The notes beneath the pieces were generated by a model that saw only the letters and a program-made list of their open reading frames with translations, did no database searches and was not told the DNA's origin. This document shows positions 17,767-25,457 of a stretch of DNA of 64,000 nucleotides, in pieces. A program made the position numbers and the translations under genes. Within the stretch, counting starts at the first letter, position 1. Every line of letters starts with the position of its first letter. The stretch spans positions 1-64,000 of the forward strand of contig JAEUHK010000126.1 of the NCBI GenBank assembly GCA_016795465.1. The letters run 5' to 3'. Source of the DNA: Verrucomicrobiaceae bacterium. GTDB taxonomy: Bacteria; Verrucomicrobiota; Verrucomicrobiia; Verrucomicrobiales; Verrucomicrobiaceae.

Positions 17767-19029
17767 TCATCCGTTTACGCGTTCGACGTTCGCGCCGAGG
17801 GCGGCGAGCTTGTCGTCGAGGTGTTCGTAGCCGCGGTCGATGTGGTAGAGGCGGTTGATCTCGGTTTTGCCTTCGGCGACGAGGCCGGCGAGGACGAGGG
17901 CGGCGGAGGCGCGGAGATCGGAGGCCATGACGGGGGCTCCTTTCATGGGCACGCCGCCGCGGATGCGGGCGGTGGCGCCTTGCAGGTCAATGTTGGCTCC
18001 CATGCGCTTCATCTCGGCGCAGTGCATGAAGCGCTGCGGGAAGATGGTCTCGGTGATGGTGCTGGTGTCTGGAATGACGCAGGCGAGGGCGCAGAACTGG
18101 GCCTGCATGTCGGTGGGGAAGCCGGGGTAGCAGAGCGTGGTGAGATCGAAGCCCTTGGCGTTCGGATTCGGGCGGACGGTGATGCTGTCCTTGGTTATTT
18201 CGAGCGGGAAGCCGCATTTCACCATGGCATCGGTGATGGCTTTCATGTGCTCGGGCATGACTCGCTTGAGCGTGACGCCTTCGCCAAGCATGGCTCCGGC
18301 AACGAGGAAGGTGCCGGCCTCGATGCGATCTGGGATGACGATGTGCTCGGCACCGTGGAGTTCCTTCACGCCTTCGATGACGATGCGGTTGGTGCCTGCG
18401 CCTTCGATCTTGGCGCCCATTTTGATGAGGAAGTTGGCTAGGTCTTCGACCTCCGGCTCGGCGGCGGCGCCTTCGATGATGGTGGTGCCTTTGGCTAGCA
18501 CGGCAGCCATCATGACGTTGTCGGTGCCGAGCACGGTGGAGCCGTGTTTGCCCATCAAATTCATGGGGCCGCCTTTGAAGCCTTTTTTGGCGTTCACATG
18601 GATGTCGCCGCCATCGACCTGAATTTGGGCTCCGAGGGCTTCGAGGCCTTTGAGGTGAAGGTCCACAGGGCGGTCACCGATGACGCAGCCGCCGGGGAGG
18701 GAGACGGTGCATTTCTTCAAACGGCCGGTGAGGGGCCCGAGCACGCAGATGGAGGCCCGCATCTTCCGCACGAGGTCGTAAGGGGCGATGGATTTGATCT
18801 TTTCGGCCTTCACGACGACGACGCCGGATGCTCGCTCGACCTCGGCTCCAAGTTCGCCGAGGATCTGAAGCATATAATTGGTATCCGACAGGTCAGGAAC
18901 GCGGCGGATGGTGCAGGTGTCCTTCGTGAGAAGGGTGGCGGCGAGGATGGGCAGGGAGCTGTTTTTCGAGCCGCTGATGTTGACGCGGCCTTTGAGCGGG
19001 GTGCCGCCGTGGACGATGAGCTTTTCCAT
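17767..19029 (-). CDS. murA: UDP-N-acetylglucosamine 1-carboxyvinyltransferase MurA
   Basis: A 420-aa EPSP-synthase-fold enzyme for the first committed step of peptidoglycan precursor synthesis: enolpyruvyl transfer from PEP to UDP-GlcNAc in the cytoplasm. Lys22/Asn23 (GSKNSSLP), Arg91 (RKMRASICVLGPL) and the catalytic, fosfomycin-reactive Cys115 (LPGGCVIGDRP) are all present, as is the late Asp/Arg segment (ASDLRASAALV). A Cys rather than Asp at 115 predicts fosfomycin sensitivity at the target level. The length equals the family norm. It stands alone, convergent with the dab operon. Confidence 0.97.
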   Translation of the reverse strand: MEKLIVHGGTPLKGRVNISGSKNSSLPILAATLLTKDTCTIRRVPDLSDTNYMLQILGELGAEVERASGVVVVKAEKIKSIAPYDLVRKMRASICVLGPLTGRLKKCTVSLPGGCVIGDRPVDLHLKGLEALGAQIQVDGGDIHVNAKKGFKGGPMNLMGKHGSTVLGTDNVMMAAVLAKGTTIIEGAAAEPEVEDLANFLIKMGAKIEGAGTNRIVIEGVKELHGAEHIVIPDRIEAGTFLVAGAMLGEGVTLKRVMPEHMKAITDAMVKCGFPLEITKDSITVRPNPNAKGFDLTTLCYPGFPTDMQAQFCALACVIPDTSTITETIFPQRFMHCAEMKRMGANIDLQGATARIRGGVPMKGAPVMASDLRASAALVLAGLVAEGKTEINRLYHIDRGYEHLDDKLAALGANVERVNG

Positions 19030-19230
19030 GATGCGTTAGGCTTTCTGCCGCGATTTGAGGTGCGGGCAAGGGAATGTTTGGAAGGAGAGTGTCAATGCGC
19101 GGGGGGCTGCGCACCAAAATCAGGGAAAGAAGGCCGCTGGGTTCCGATACAATACAAATTGGCAGAGGAATGAAGTTCTGAGGGCACCTGACAATTGGTG
19201 ATTTACTTTATAACTTGGAGGTTAGGCGCT

Positions 19231-19725
19231 TCAGTTAGCGCGGTGAAGACGTTGAAGAAAGGTTGAGACATCAGGCGCAATTTTCTCGGTGTCGCCTCCG
19301 TCATGGTATGTAATGAAAACGGCGTCGGACTCGGATGATCCGGGTCGAAGATAGATGCTATCGCCTTCGCTGTTGGCGAATGGAACAATGTCGTAGCCAA
19401 CCCACTGGCGAGCGTCCACCAGCGCCGTCTCATCGAGTGGCTCGAAAGTACTGATGTAGTAGTCTTCGTAATAGCCGCAGTCGTTGGCGAGCAATAGTCT
19501 GTGGTTGGCGAACAACTCGCGCAACGCCGAAGGTGCGGGACGCTGTAAATGACGCTCGTAAAACTCCCAGTCGGGATGAAGCAGTCGCTGCTCGAAAGCG
19601 TGGCGTTTAGCGGCGAGCTCTTCAGGCGGGTTGCGCCACCGCCAAAGAGCAGAGGTGAAACGGTCTTTGAGCCAGCAGAAGGCTATGGCGAGAACCACGA
19701 GCACCGCGAGGTAACCAAGAGCCAT
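19231..19725 (-). CDS. Membrane-anchored SMI1/KNR4-like protein
   Basis: A 164-aa protein with an N-terminal membrane helix (MALGYLAVLVVLAIAFCWL) and a soluble C-terminal domain. The domain pattern (IVPFANSEGDSIYLRPG...AVFITYHDGGDTEKIAPDVSTFLQRL) resembles SMI1/KNR4 (SUKH) proteins, many of which are toxin immunity proteins in bacteria. No toxin gene is adjacent. An in-frame GTG at 19740 would add five residues; neither start has a clear Shine-Dalgarno. The assignment is by pattern only, and a housekeeping role is equally possible. Confidence 0.6.
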   Translation of the reverse strand: MALGYLAVLVVLAIAFCWLKDRFTSALWRWRNPPEELAAKRHAFEQRLLHPDWEFYERHLQRPAPSALRELFANHRLLLANDCGYYEDYYISTFEPLDETALVDARQWVGYDIVPFANSEGDSIYLRPGSSESDAVFITYHDGGDTEKIAPDVSTFLQRLHRAN

Positions 19726-19879
19726 TGGGATATAGGACACAGGAAGGTTTGGTTCAGTGTTTCGTTGTCTGTGCGCCGCTCAGCGCTTTAACCATCGAAG
19801 TTCATCTATCCGCGGTTGGGTGGGTTTGATGAATGACGATTTTTGATTTTTGAAGTGGGCGTGAGACGAGGAATGCTGG

Positions 19880-20341
19880 TCAGCGCTTCGAACGGTCGTT
19901 GAAGGCGGCGACGACGCGGGCGGCCTCGCGGTTCTCGGCCTTCTCTTTGAGGTCGTGGCGCTGATCAGCCTTGTTTTTGCCTTTGCCGATGGCGACCTGG
20001 ATTTTGATGCGGGGGCCTTTCCAGTAGGCTTTGAGCACCGGAAGGGCGAGGCCCTTCTGGTGCGCCGCGGCATCGAGCTTCATGATTTCGCGCTTGTGCA
20101 GCAGGAGCCGGCGGGAGCGGCGTGGCTCGTGGGTCTCGTGACTGGCTTTGTCGTAGGGTTTGATGTCGCAACCGTAGAGCCAGACCTGGCCGCGCTCGAC
20201 GCGGGCGAAAGCGTCGGAGAGGTTCATGTGGCCCTGGCGGATGGATTTGACCTCGGTGCCACGCAGTTCGAGCCCGGCCTCGTAGGTCTCGAGGATGTGG
20301 TAGTCGCGCGGGGCTTTGCGGTTGGAGGCGATCTCGGACAT
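19880..20341 (-). CDS. smpB: SsrA-binding protein SmpB
   Basis: A 153-aa tmRNA-binding protein needed for ribosome rescue by trans-translation. It has the N-terminal NRKAPRDYHILETYEAGLELRGTEVKSIRQG core, LSDAFARVERGQVWLYGCDIKPY, the HEPRRSRRLLLHKREI segment, and a basic C-terminal tail (DLKEKAENREAARVVAAFNDRSKR) that sits in the mRNA channel. Length is normal for the family. It lies downstream of rpoZ, with a terminator-like hairpin between them. The tmRNA gene itself was not recognised in this window. Confidence 0.97.
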   Translation of the reverse strand: MSEIASNRKAPRDYHILETYEAGLELRGTEVKSIRQGHMNLSDAFARVERGQVWLYGCDIKPYDKASHETHEPRRSRRLLLHKREIMKLDAAAHQKGLALPVLKAYWKGPRIKIQVAIGKGKNKADQRHDLKEKAENREAARVVAAFNDRSKR

Positions 20342-20348
20342 GCGAGGG

Positions 20349-20390
20349 ATAAAAAATGGGTCCGATGCGGCGCACGGGACCCATTTGGGA
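20349..20390 (-). terminator. Rho-independent terminator after rpoZ
   Basis: On the minus strand a 10-bp perfect stem (AAATGGGTCC paired with GGACCCATTT; 20377-20386 with 20354-20363) is followed by a run of T. It falls between the rpoZ stop (20423) and the smpB start (20341), so smpB should have its own promoter or depend on read-through. Confidence 0.75.
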
Positions 20391-20422
20391 AACGATGATC
20401 TGGCCGGCGTGCCGGAGAGGGA

Positions 20423-20626
20423 TCAGTTGTCGTCGATGTTCAGCGGGGTGATCTTGCCCTGGATGATTTCGAGGAGCGCGAGGTCGGCGTCACGCAGGCC
20501 GGGACGGCGATCGACGAGGGGAGAACGACCGGAGGCGATCTGGCGGACCCGCTTGGAGACGAGATTGATCAGGATCGGATACTCTTTGATGTGCTTGGCG
20601 GCTTCTTCGACGAGGTCAGCTCTCAT
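20423..20626 (-). CDS. rpoZ: RNA polymerase omega subunit-like protein
   Basis: A 67-aa protein with the omega/Rpb6 core: LVEEAAKHIKEYPILINLVSKRVRQIASGRSPLVD, then ADLALLEIIQGKI. Omega helps assemble and stabilise RNA polymerase. The start at 20626 (MRADLVEEA) is chosen because upstream residues are Pro/Arg-rich and not omega-like. The short length is within the family range (about 65-95 aa). A Gfo/Idh gene diverges 162 bases away. The assignment rests on the SKR-R-G-P-V motif and context next to smpB. Confidence 0.85.
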   Translation of the reverse strand: MRADLVEEAAKHIKEYPILINLVSKRVRQIASGRSPLVDRRPGLRDADLALLEIIQGKITPLNIDDN

Positions 20627-20788
20627 AAGGTGCGGGGGGCGCGGGTTACAGGGGGGCGGAGAGTAGTGGTCTCCGGGGCGGTGGCAAACGAAATGTGGCC
20701 GGATTTGCGGTTGATGAGGGAAGGGGGCTGTTGTCTCATCGCGGCCCGGCCAGCAGCAGGCCGGCAACTTTTACCCAACCTGATCAGC

Positions 20789-21910
20789 ATGAAAAAAGTC
20801 GGCATCGGAATCATCGGCGGCGGCCTCATGGGCCGGGAAATGGCGAGCGCCTTCGCACGCTGGTGTGCTCTGACGGACGTGGAGGTGATGCCGGAGCTGG
20901 TGGCGGTGGCGGACCTCGTGGAGGACGTGCGGAATTGGTTCCGCCGGGTGCCGTCCTGCACGCAGATCACGGCGGACTATCACGAGCTCCTGGCGAATCC
21001 GGCCGTGGAGGTGGTGTATGTGGCGGTGCCGCACAACCTGCATGAGAAGATCTATCTGGATGTGCTGGCGGCAGGGAAAGACCTCTTTGCGGAGAAGCCT
21101 TTCGGCATTGATCTGGCCTCGGCGCGGCGGATTCATGAGGCAGGGGAGAAATCGGGGCGCTTTGTGCGATGCAGCTCGGAGTTTCCTTTCCTGCCGGGGG
21201 CTCAGCGAGTGATGCAAGTGGCTCAATTGGGGAAGCTGGGACGCGTGCTGGAGGTGGTCAGCGGCTTTCACCATAGCAGCGACCTCGATTCGACGAAGCC
21301 AGCGAACTGGAAGCGCAAGTCGGCGACGTGTGGTGAGATCGGTGTGCTGGGTGATTTGGGCATGCACGCCTGCCACATCCCGCTGCGCCTCGGCTGGAAG
21401 CCTTCGCGACTCTTTGCGCAGCTCCAAAAGGGCTATCCGCAGCGTCCCGACGGGAAGGGCGGCATGGCGGTTTGTGACACGTGGGACAATGCCTTGCTCC
21501 ACTGCTGGACGAGCATCGGTGGCAACGAGGTACCGCTGCGGCTGGAGATGAAGCGGATGGCTCCCGGCGAGACGAATTCGTGGTTCGTGGAGGTGCTGGG
21601 CACCGAGGGCGGCGTGCGCTACAGCACGAAGGAGCCGAAAACGCTCTGGCTCTTTGAAAACGGCAAGGAGCAGTTTTGGAAGAAGACGGACCTCGGCTTT
21701 GGCATGCCGTTCAAGACGGTGACGGGTGGCATTTTCGAGCCTGGCTTCCCTGATATGATCCAGCAGATGTGGGCGGCCTTCCTGATGGAACGTGCCGGCT
21801 TGCTTGGTGGCCGCTTTGGCTGCGCCACACCGGCTGAGGCGGTGGCCACGCAGGAGATTTTTGCCGCGGCGCTGGCTTCGCAAGCCTCTGGAAACGCCGT
21901 CGCAGTCTGA
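20789..21910 (+). CDS. Gfo/Idh/MocA family NAD(P)-dependent oxidoreductase
   Basis: A 373-aa oxidoreductase with the N-terminal Rossmann motif GIGIIGGGLMGREMA and the family EKPFG motif (DLFAEKPFGIDLASA). A C-terminal Gfo/Idh substrate domain includes DLGMHACHIPLRLGWKP, where the usual D-xxxH segment is kept. Substrate is probably a sugar, inositol or sugar derivative, but the sequence does not identify it. This family is heavily expanded in Verrucomicrobiota and Planctomycetota. The start at 20789 puts the nucleotide-binding motif at the N-terminus. It is a monocistronic gene, ending two bases before a convergent gene. Confidence 0.92.
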   Translation: MKKVGIGIIGGGLMGREMASAFARWCALTDVEVMPELVAVADLVEDVRNWFRRVPSCTQITADYHELLANPAVEVVYVAVPHNLHEKIYLDVLAAGKDLFAEKPFGIDLASARRIHEAGEKSGRFVRCSSEFPFLPGAQRVMQVAQLGKLGRVLEVVSGFHHSSDLDSTKPANWKRKSATCGEIGVLGDLGMHACHIPLRLGWKPSRLFAQLQKGYPQRPDGKGGMAVCDTWDNALLHCWTSIGGNEVPLRLEMKRMAPGETNSWFVEVLGTEGGVRYSTKEPKTLWLFENGKEQFWKKTDLGFGMPFKTVTGGIFEPGFPDMIQQMWAAFLMERAGLLGGRFGCATPAEAVATQEIFAAALASQASGNAVAV

Positions 21911-21911
21911 C

Positions 21912-22388
21912 TCAGCGAGGCACCGGGGTATTATCGAGCTCGGCGATGATCGACGGGTAGTCGGCGAGTTGCACCAGTTGGATGCGGTAACGTTCCGCGA
22001 TGGCATCGGCCTCGGATTCCGGGTAATCATCCCGGTAGTACACCTCTTTCACGCCGTAGGCGCAGAGCATCTGCATGCAGCTCGTGCAGGGCTTGGTGGT
22101 GCATGCCACGAGTTTGACGTTTCCGCGGGTGAACAGGCTGCAGAGGTTCACCTCGGCATGCAGCATGAATTTGCGCCGGGCGTCCCGGTCACTCCAAAAC
22201 GACGGGTCGGGGTCGTAGCCTGGGGCCAGCCCGTTGTAGGCCGTGCCGATAACCCGATTGGCAAAATCAAAGGCTACTGCCCCAACCTTCCGAAACGGGT
22301 CTTCCGACCTCAGGCTGGCGACGTGGGCCAAGGCCATGGCGTATTCGGGGATGGTGAGGCGGGAGCGGGATTCAGCAGAGGTGGGCAT
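21912..22388 (-). CDS. dCMP/cytidine deaminase-family zinc enzyme
   Basis: A 158-aa zinc-dependent deaminase. The zinc and catalytic residues are His77-Ala-Glu79 (MLHAEVNLCS) and Pro100-Cys101-Thr-Ser-Cys104 (TTKPCTSCMQML). The order and spacing match deoxycytidylate deaminases, and the GLAPGYDPDPSFWSDRDARRKFMLHAE stretch is typical of that group. It would make dUMP from dCMP for thymidylate synthesis; a related tRNA- or nucleoside-deaminase role is less likely. The stop meets the convergent oxidoreductase stop after one base. Confidence 0.87.
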   Translation of the reverse strand: MPTSAESRSRLTIPEYAMALAHVASLRSEDPFRKVGAVAFDFANRVIGTAYNGLAPGYDPDPSFWSDRDARRKFMLHAEVNLCSLFTRGNVKLVACTTKPCTSCMQMLCAYGVKEVYYRDDYPESEADAIAERYRIQLVQLADYPSIIAELDNTPVPR

Positions 22389-22452
22389 GTCGGATCAAAC
22401 AGGCGGTGGCAAGGCATTCGTCAACATCACAGGTGCCCAAGAAAGGTGAATT

Positions 22453-22484
22453 GTTTATTTGAACATCTCAATAAACTGTTCAAA
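22453..22484. promoter_or_regulatory. Two interlocking inverted repeats, candidate operator
   Basis: Two perfect inverted repeats overlap. GTTTATT (22453-22459) pairs with AATAAAC (22470-22476), and TTTGAACA (22458-22465) pairs with TGTTCAAA (22477-22484), with an 11-base spacer. The second has the symmetry expected of a dimeric regulator site. It lies 24 bases before a small reading frame and about 360 bases before the exopolysaccharide genes. Confidence 0.4.
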
Positions 22485-22507
22485 AGAACCCAATCATTAA
22501 ACTTTCC

Positions 22508-22681
22508 ATGATAACAACACCCACCGCTCGATTTCCTCGCCTCGTGGACCATTTTCGCAAGGTGCTCGTGACAAGACGCCTGAGATACGACGGACTCGTG
22601 AGGCCGTTTGGCCCCGGCATTCATCGTGAGGTTCAATTGGAACTCGACTTCAGACCGCGACCGAGAGCCCAGGCTCGCTAA
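22508..22681 (+). CDS. Possible small basic protein (57 aa), unrecognised
   Basis: An ATG-to-TAA frame of 58 codons. The product is basic and Arg/Pro-rich at the end (DFRPRPRAQAR), with LVDHFRKVLVTRRLRYDGL in the middle, and has no signal or membrane segment. I recognise no family. It lies directly after a palindromic candidate operator, which is the only support besides the open frame. It may be spurious. Confidence 0.25.
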   Translation: MITTPTARFPRLVDHFRKVLVTRRLRYDGLVRPFGPGIHREVQLELDFRPRPRAQAR

Positions 22682-22843
22682 GCCCGCGCTTCAATCCAAT
22701 CGGGAATTCTGCATTGGTGGTGGCACTGGCGATTTGCTTGCCTCTGAAACGAGGTTTTTGAAATTGGGCTTTTTTTAAAGATGGACAAACTTGGGCCAAG
22801 TTGCTTTTATCTAAGGTTTAGATTCGCACAACATTCCCGACCT

Positions 22844-24526
22844 ATGCTGTTCTTGAACCGTTCCTTCGTTGCACGCGCCCTACGTGCTGGCTTGCCAGTC
22901 ATGGCGTTCTGGCTTGCAGGCCAAGTGCATGCACAATTCGGTGTATCACCCTCTCAATCGAGCAGCTTCTTTGAAGATTTTCGCTCGCGTTCCAAGCAGA
23001 TGCAGCAAAGCGGCTCTGGATACAAAAGCGGCGATGTGGTCTATGATTACGACAGCGGCACTTACATGGGCATGGAAGAGGATCAGATGCGTCCAGATGA
23101 CCTGCTCCGACAAGCTCGCGAGGTTTCCCAGCCCGCCGTGCGCAGCGGCAGCGCAGCCGTGGCTGCCCGTTACGTGGGGGATTACACCAACTATGCGGGC
23201 CAGTATACTACACCAACGGGATACTTCGCCCCAACTTATGTCTCGGATCCATTCCTCACTGGCAAACGCAATTTTGCTCTTGGTCCGGTAAATGTCGGCT
23301 TGGGCTTCTATGGAGGCTTGGAGTACAATAGCAATGTCAACCGCTCAAAGAACAACCCGGTGTCTGATATGATCGGCACTTTCATGCTGAATATCAGTGC
23401 TAACTATCGGGTGACGCAGAATAACGTCCTGAGCATCACATCCGCGGTTGGACTTGATCACTACTTCTCACATCCTGAATTAGCGCCCTACGGAGACGGC
23501 AATTATCTGCTGAATATCCTGCCAGGAAGCACCTTGGCCTTTGATGTTAAGGCGGGACCTCTTTATTTTACATTTTATGATCGTATTTCCGTGCGACCTG
23601 CTACGAGTAACTCGTTTGCGCTTAATGCTCAATCCATCTTCGGTGTGTTTCAAAACGATGCCGGCGTGGCGATGAATTGGGCTGTCAATTCGAAGTGGAC
23701 ATTATCGCTAAACTACAACAATTCGATTTCGAAAGCCCTGCAAACGAATTTCGAACAGTTCAACCGTCAGTTGGACACCTTCCAGGGCACTCTTACCTAT
23801 AGTCCTCATGGCACGTGGTCAGCTGGATATGAAGGATCCATAAGCCTACTCAGCTACGAGCAGCCTATGCTTAATGATGGAATTTTAATCAATTCAGGAG
23901 CCTTCATTCGTGCTCCAATAGGTTCTTCCAGCTTCATTCGTGTCGCTGGGGGGCTCCAGAAGTTTAACTTTGAGAAACCAACGGTCTTTGCTCCTCTTGG
24001 CCCAGGAGACGACACGGATCTTTCAGACTACTACTTCAACCTCAGTATCAACAATCAGATCAACAACCGAGTTAGCCATGTCTTTAGTTTCGGACATGAA
24101 TCTGCTCTGAATCTATCATCGAACTTCATTACTGCAAATTATGTGAATTATGGAGTATCGGTTATTACCTCCAAAGGTGGGAGGTTGTCTATCACCGGCT
24201 ATTACGAGCGTGCCAAACCCTCTAGTTTCAACGCAGCTTTTCCTCAAGCTCAAGCAAGCCTTACTCAATATGGCTTCGACACATATTATAACCATCAGAT
24301 CACATCCCGAATCTCGATGGGGGCTGGATATCACTTTGGTCGAACAGATTCTGAGGCATTCAACGGTGACTTTGATCAGCATGCCTTCAATTTGAACTTT
24401 GGAATGGCATTGACACAGAAATCGATGCTCAACGTGGGATATCGCTATTTCACCACCAAGACAGATGGCGGTAACCTCGACTTCAACCAGCACCGAATTA
24501 TCCTCGGTTTGAGCTACAATTTTTAA
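22844..24526 (+). CDS. Outer-membrane beta-barrel protein of the exopolysaccharide locus
   Basis: A 560-aa protein with a signal peptide (about 1-30, ending GQVHAQ) and a low-complexity N-terminal linker. A long C-terminal region of alternating aromatic/polar strands ends in LGLSYNF, the terminal-Phe signature of outer-membrane barrels. It resembles the large putative barrels found beside Wza/Wzc genes in Verrucomicrobiota, which may form the exit pore or anchor for polysaccharide. Codon use is more AT-rich than in the flanking housekeeping genes. The start at 22844 places the signal peptide correctly. It is followed by a hairpin and then the Wza-like gene. Confidence 0.82.
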   Translation: MLFLNRSFVARALRAGLPVMAFWLAGQVHAQFGVSPSQSSSFFEDFRSRSKQMQQSGSGYKSGDVVYDYDSGTYMGMEEDQMRPDDLLRQAREVSQPAVRSGSAAVAARYVGDYTNYAGQYTTPTGYFAPTYVSDPFLTGKRNFALGPVNVGLGFYGGLEYNSNVNRSKNNPVSDMIGTFMLNISANYRVTQNNVLSITSAVGLDHYFSHPELAPYGDGNYLLNILPGSTLAFDVKAGPLYFTFYDRISVRPATSNSFALNAQSIFGVFQNDAGVAMNWAVNSKWTLSLNYNNSISKALQTNFEQFNRQLDTFQGTLTYSPHGTWSAGYEGSISLLSYEQPMLNDGILINSGAFIRAPIGSSSFIRVAGGLQKFNFEKPTVFAPLGPGDDTDLSDYYFNLSINNQINNRVSHVFSFGHESALNLSSNFITANYVNYGVSVITSKGGRLSITGYYERAKPSSFNAAFPQAQASLTQYGFDTYYNHQITSRISMGAGYHFGRTDSEAFNGDFDQHAFNLNFGMALTQKSMLNVGYRYFTTKTDGGNLDFNQHRIILGLSYNF

Positions 24527-24555
24527 CGTTTTTTATCCTAACTTGTCCGAATGGA

Positions 24556-24590
24556 GGTGGCTTGCGGTGTCGCAAGCCACCCTTTTGTTC
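24556..24590 (+). terminator. Strong hairpin between barrel gene and wza-like gene
   Basis: An 11-bp perfect stem, GGTGGCTTGCG (24556-24566) with CGCAAGCCACC (24571-24581), closes on a GTGT loop and is followed by CTTTTGTTC. It may be a weak terminator or an attenuating/stabilising hairpin that sets the ratio of the two gene products. Confidence 0.55.
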
Positions 24591-24620
24591 TCAGGAACCA
24601 ACGTCCGTTTCCTCATCCTT

Positions 24621-25343
24621 ATGAAATCCTACTTGTTGCTCTCCATCGTCGCGTTGCTGGCCTGTGTGGCCAGCGCTCAGGATCCCGGTTTTCGTCCCCC
24701 AGAACAGGCCAAAAGCGCGGCTTCACGAGGAGCTTCAAACAATTCGATGCAAGCTGGCGTCATCTCTGGAGCAGCCTCATTGAATTCGATGGAGGTTCTC
24801 GACAGTAACAAACCTATCCAGCCAGGATATATTGTGAGCATCAGGATTCGTGAAGACGGCAAGCCAGCAGAACAGCAAAAAGTAGCTGTAACTGGCGAAG
24901 TCCAAGTTCCATACATCGGTCTCGTTCGTGCTGCCGGACGCACTTGCAAAGACTTGGCCTATACCATCAAGAGAGACCTTGAGAAAAGCTTCTTCATAAG
25001 TGCCACGGTGCTTATTACCATCGACCAGATCCCCGAGACAGACAGCATTTACAGCAAGGAAATGGAGACTTACACGGTGTTCGGGTTTGTCCTCAAGCAG
25101 GGCAAATATGACCTTCCAGCTACAGAGGACGTGACCATCAGCCAGGCGATCCTTAGAGCAGGTGGCTTCGCCCAGTTTGCTGACAAAAAGCATGTGCGTA
25201 TTGTTCGCAGCACCCCTAGCCAGGGTGAAAAGACCATTTTGGTCGATGTCGAGAGCATCATGGTCAAAGGCCAGATGCAGAAAGACATCTATATTCGGAA
25301 AAATGATGTGCTGATCATCCCCGAAAAGACTGTTAATTTCTAG
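24621..25343 (+). CDS. Wza-type polysaccharide export protein
   Basis: A 240-aa periplasmic/outer-membrane polysaccharide export protein with a signal peptide (MKSYLLLSIVALLACVASAQ). The Poly_export domain follows (IQPGYIVSIRIREDGK...VTGEVQVPYIGLVRAAGRTCKDLAYTIKRDLEK), then an SLBB-like domain (YTVFGFVLKQGKYDLPATEDVTISQAILRAGGFAQFADKKHVRIVR). No lipobox Cys is seen at the cleavage site, unlike E. coli Wza. It forms the export conduit with the autokinase encoded next. A longer upstream reading is rejected because it lacks a signal peptide. Confidence 0.9.
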   Translation: MKSYLLLSIVALLACVASAQDPGFRPPEQAKSAASRGASNNSMQAGVISGAASLNSMEVLDSNKPIQPGYIVSIRIREDGKPAEQQKVAVTGEVQVPYIGLVRAAGRTCKDLAYTIKRDLEKSFFISATVLITIDQIPETDSIYSKEMETYTVFGFVLKQGKYDLPATEDVTISQAILRAGGFAQFADKKHVRIVRSTPSQGEKTILVDVESIMVKGQMQKDIYIRKNDVLIIPEKTVNF

Positions 25344-25457
25344 TCAGAACAAGCTCCGGTCATCCAGATGGGCATGATGTGACTCAACGCAATCATCGTT
25401 CACCACCTTGGAACGAGGAATCCAACGGCAATAATCCCCAAGCCCAATCCTAATCGT

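Larger units (their letters stand above)
22389..22843. other. 455-base intergenic region upstream of the exopolysaccharide locus
   Basis: The region is clearly more AT-rich than its left flank. It holds a nested inverted repeat at 22453-22484, a possible 57-codon reading frame at 22508-22681, and an AT-rich leader just before the outer-membrane barrel gene at 22844. I see no RNA gene and no convincing -35/-10 pair. Confidence 0.6.

Noticed and set aside
22427..22636. A 69-codon minus-strand frame in the 22.4 kb intergenic region
   Set aside because: It crosses the interlocked inverted repeat, has no family features and competes with a plus-strand frame that fits the context slightly better.
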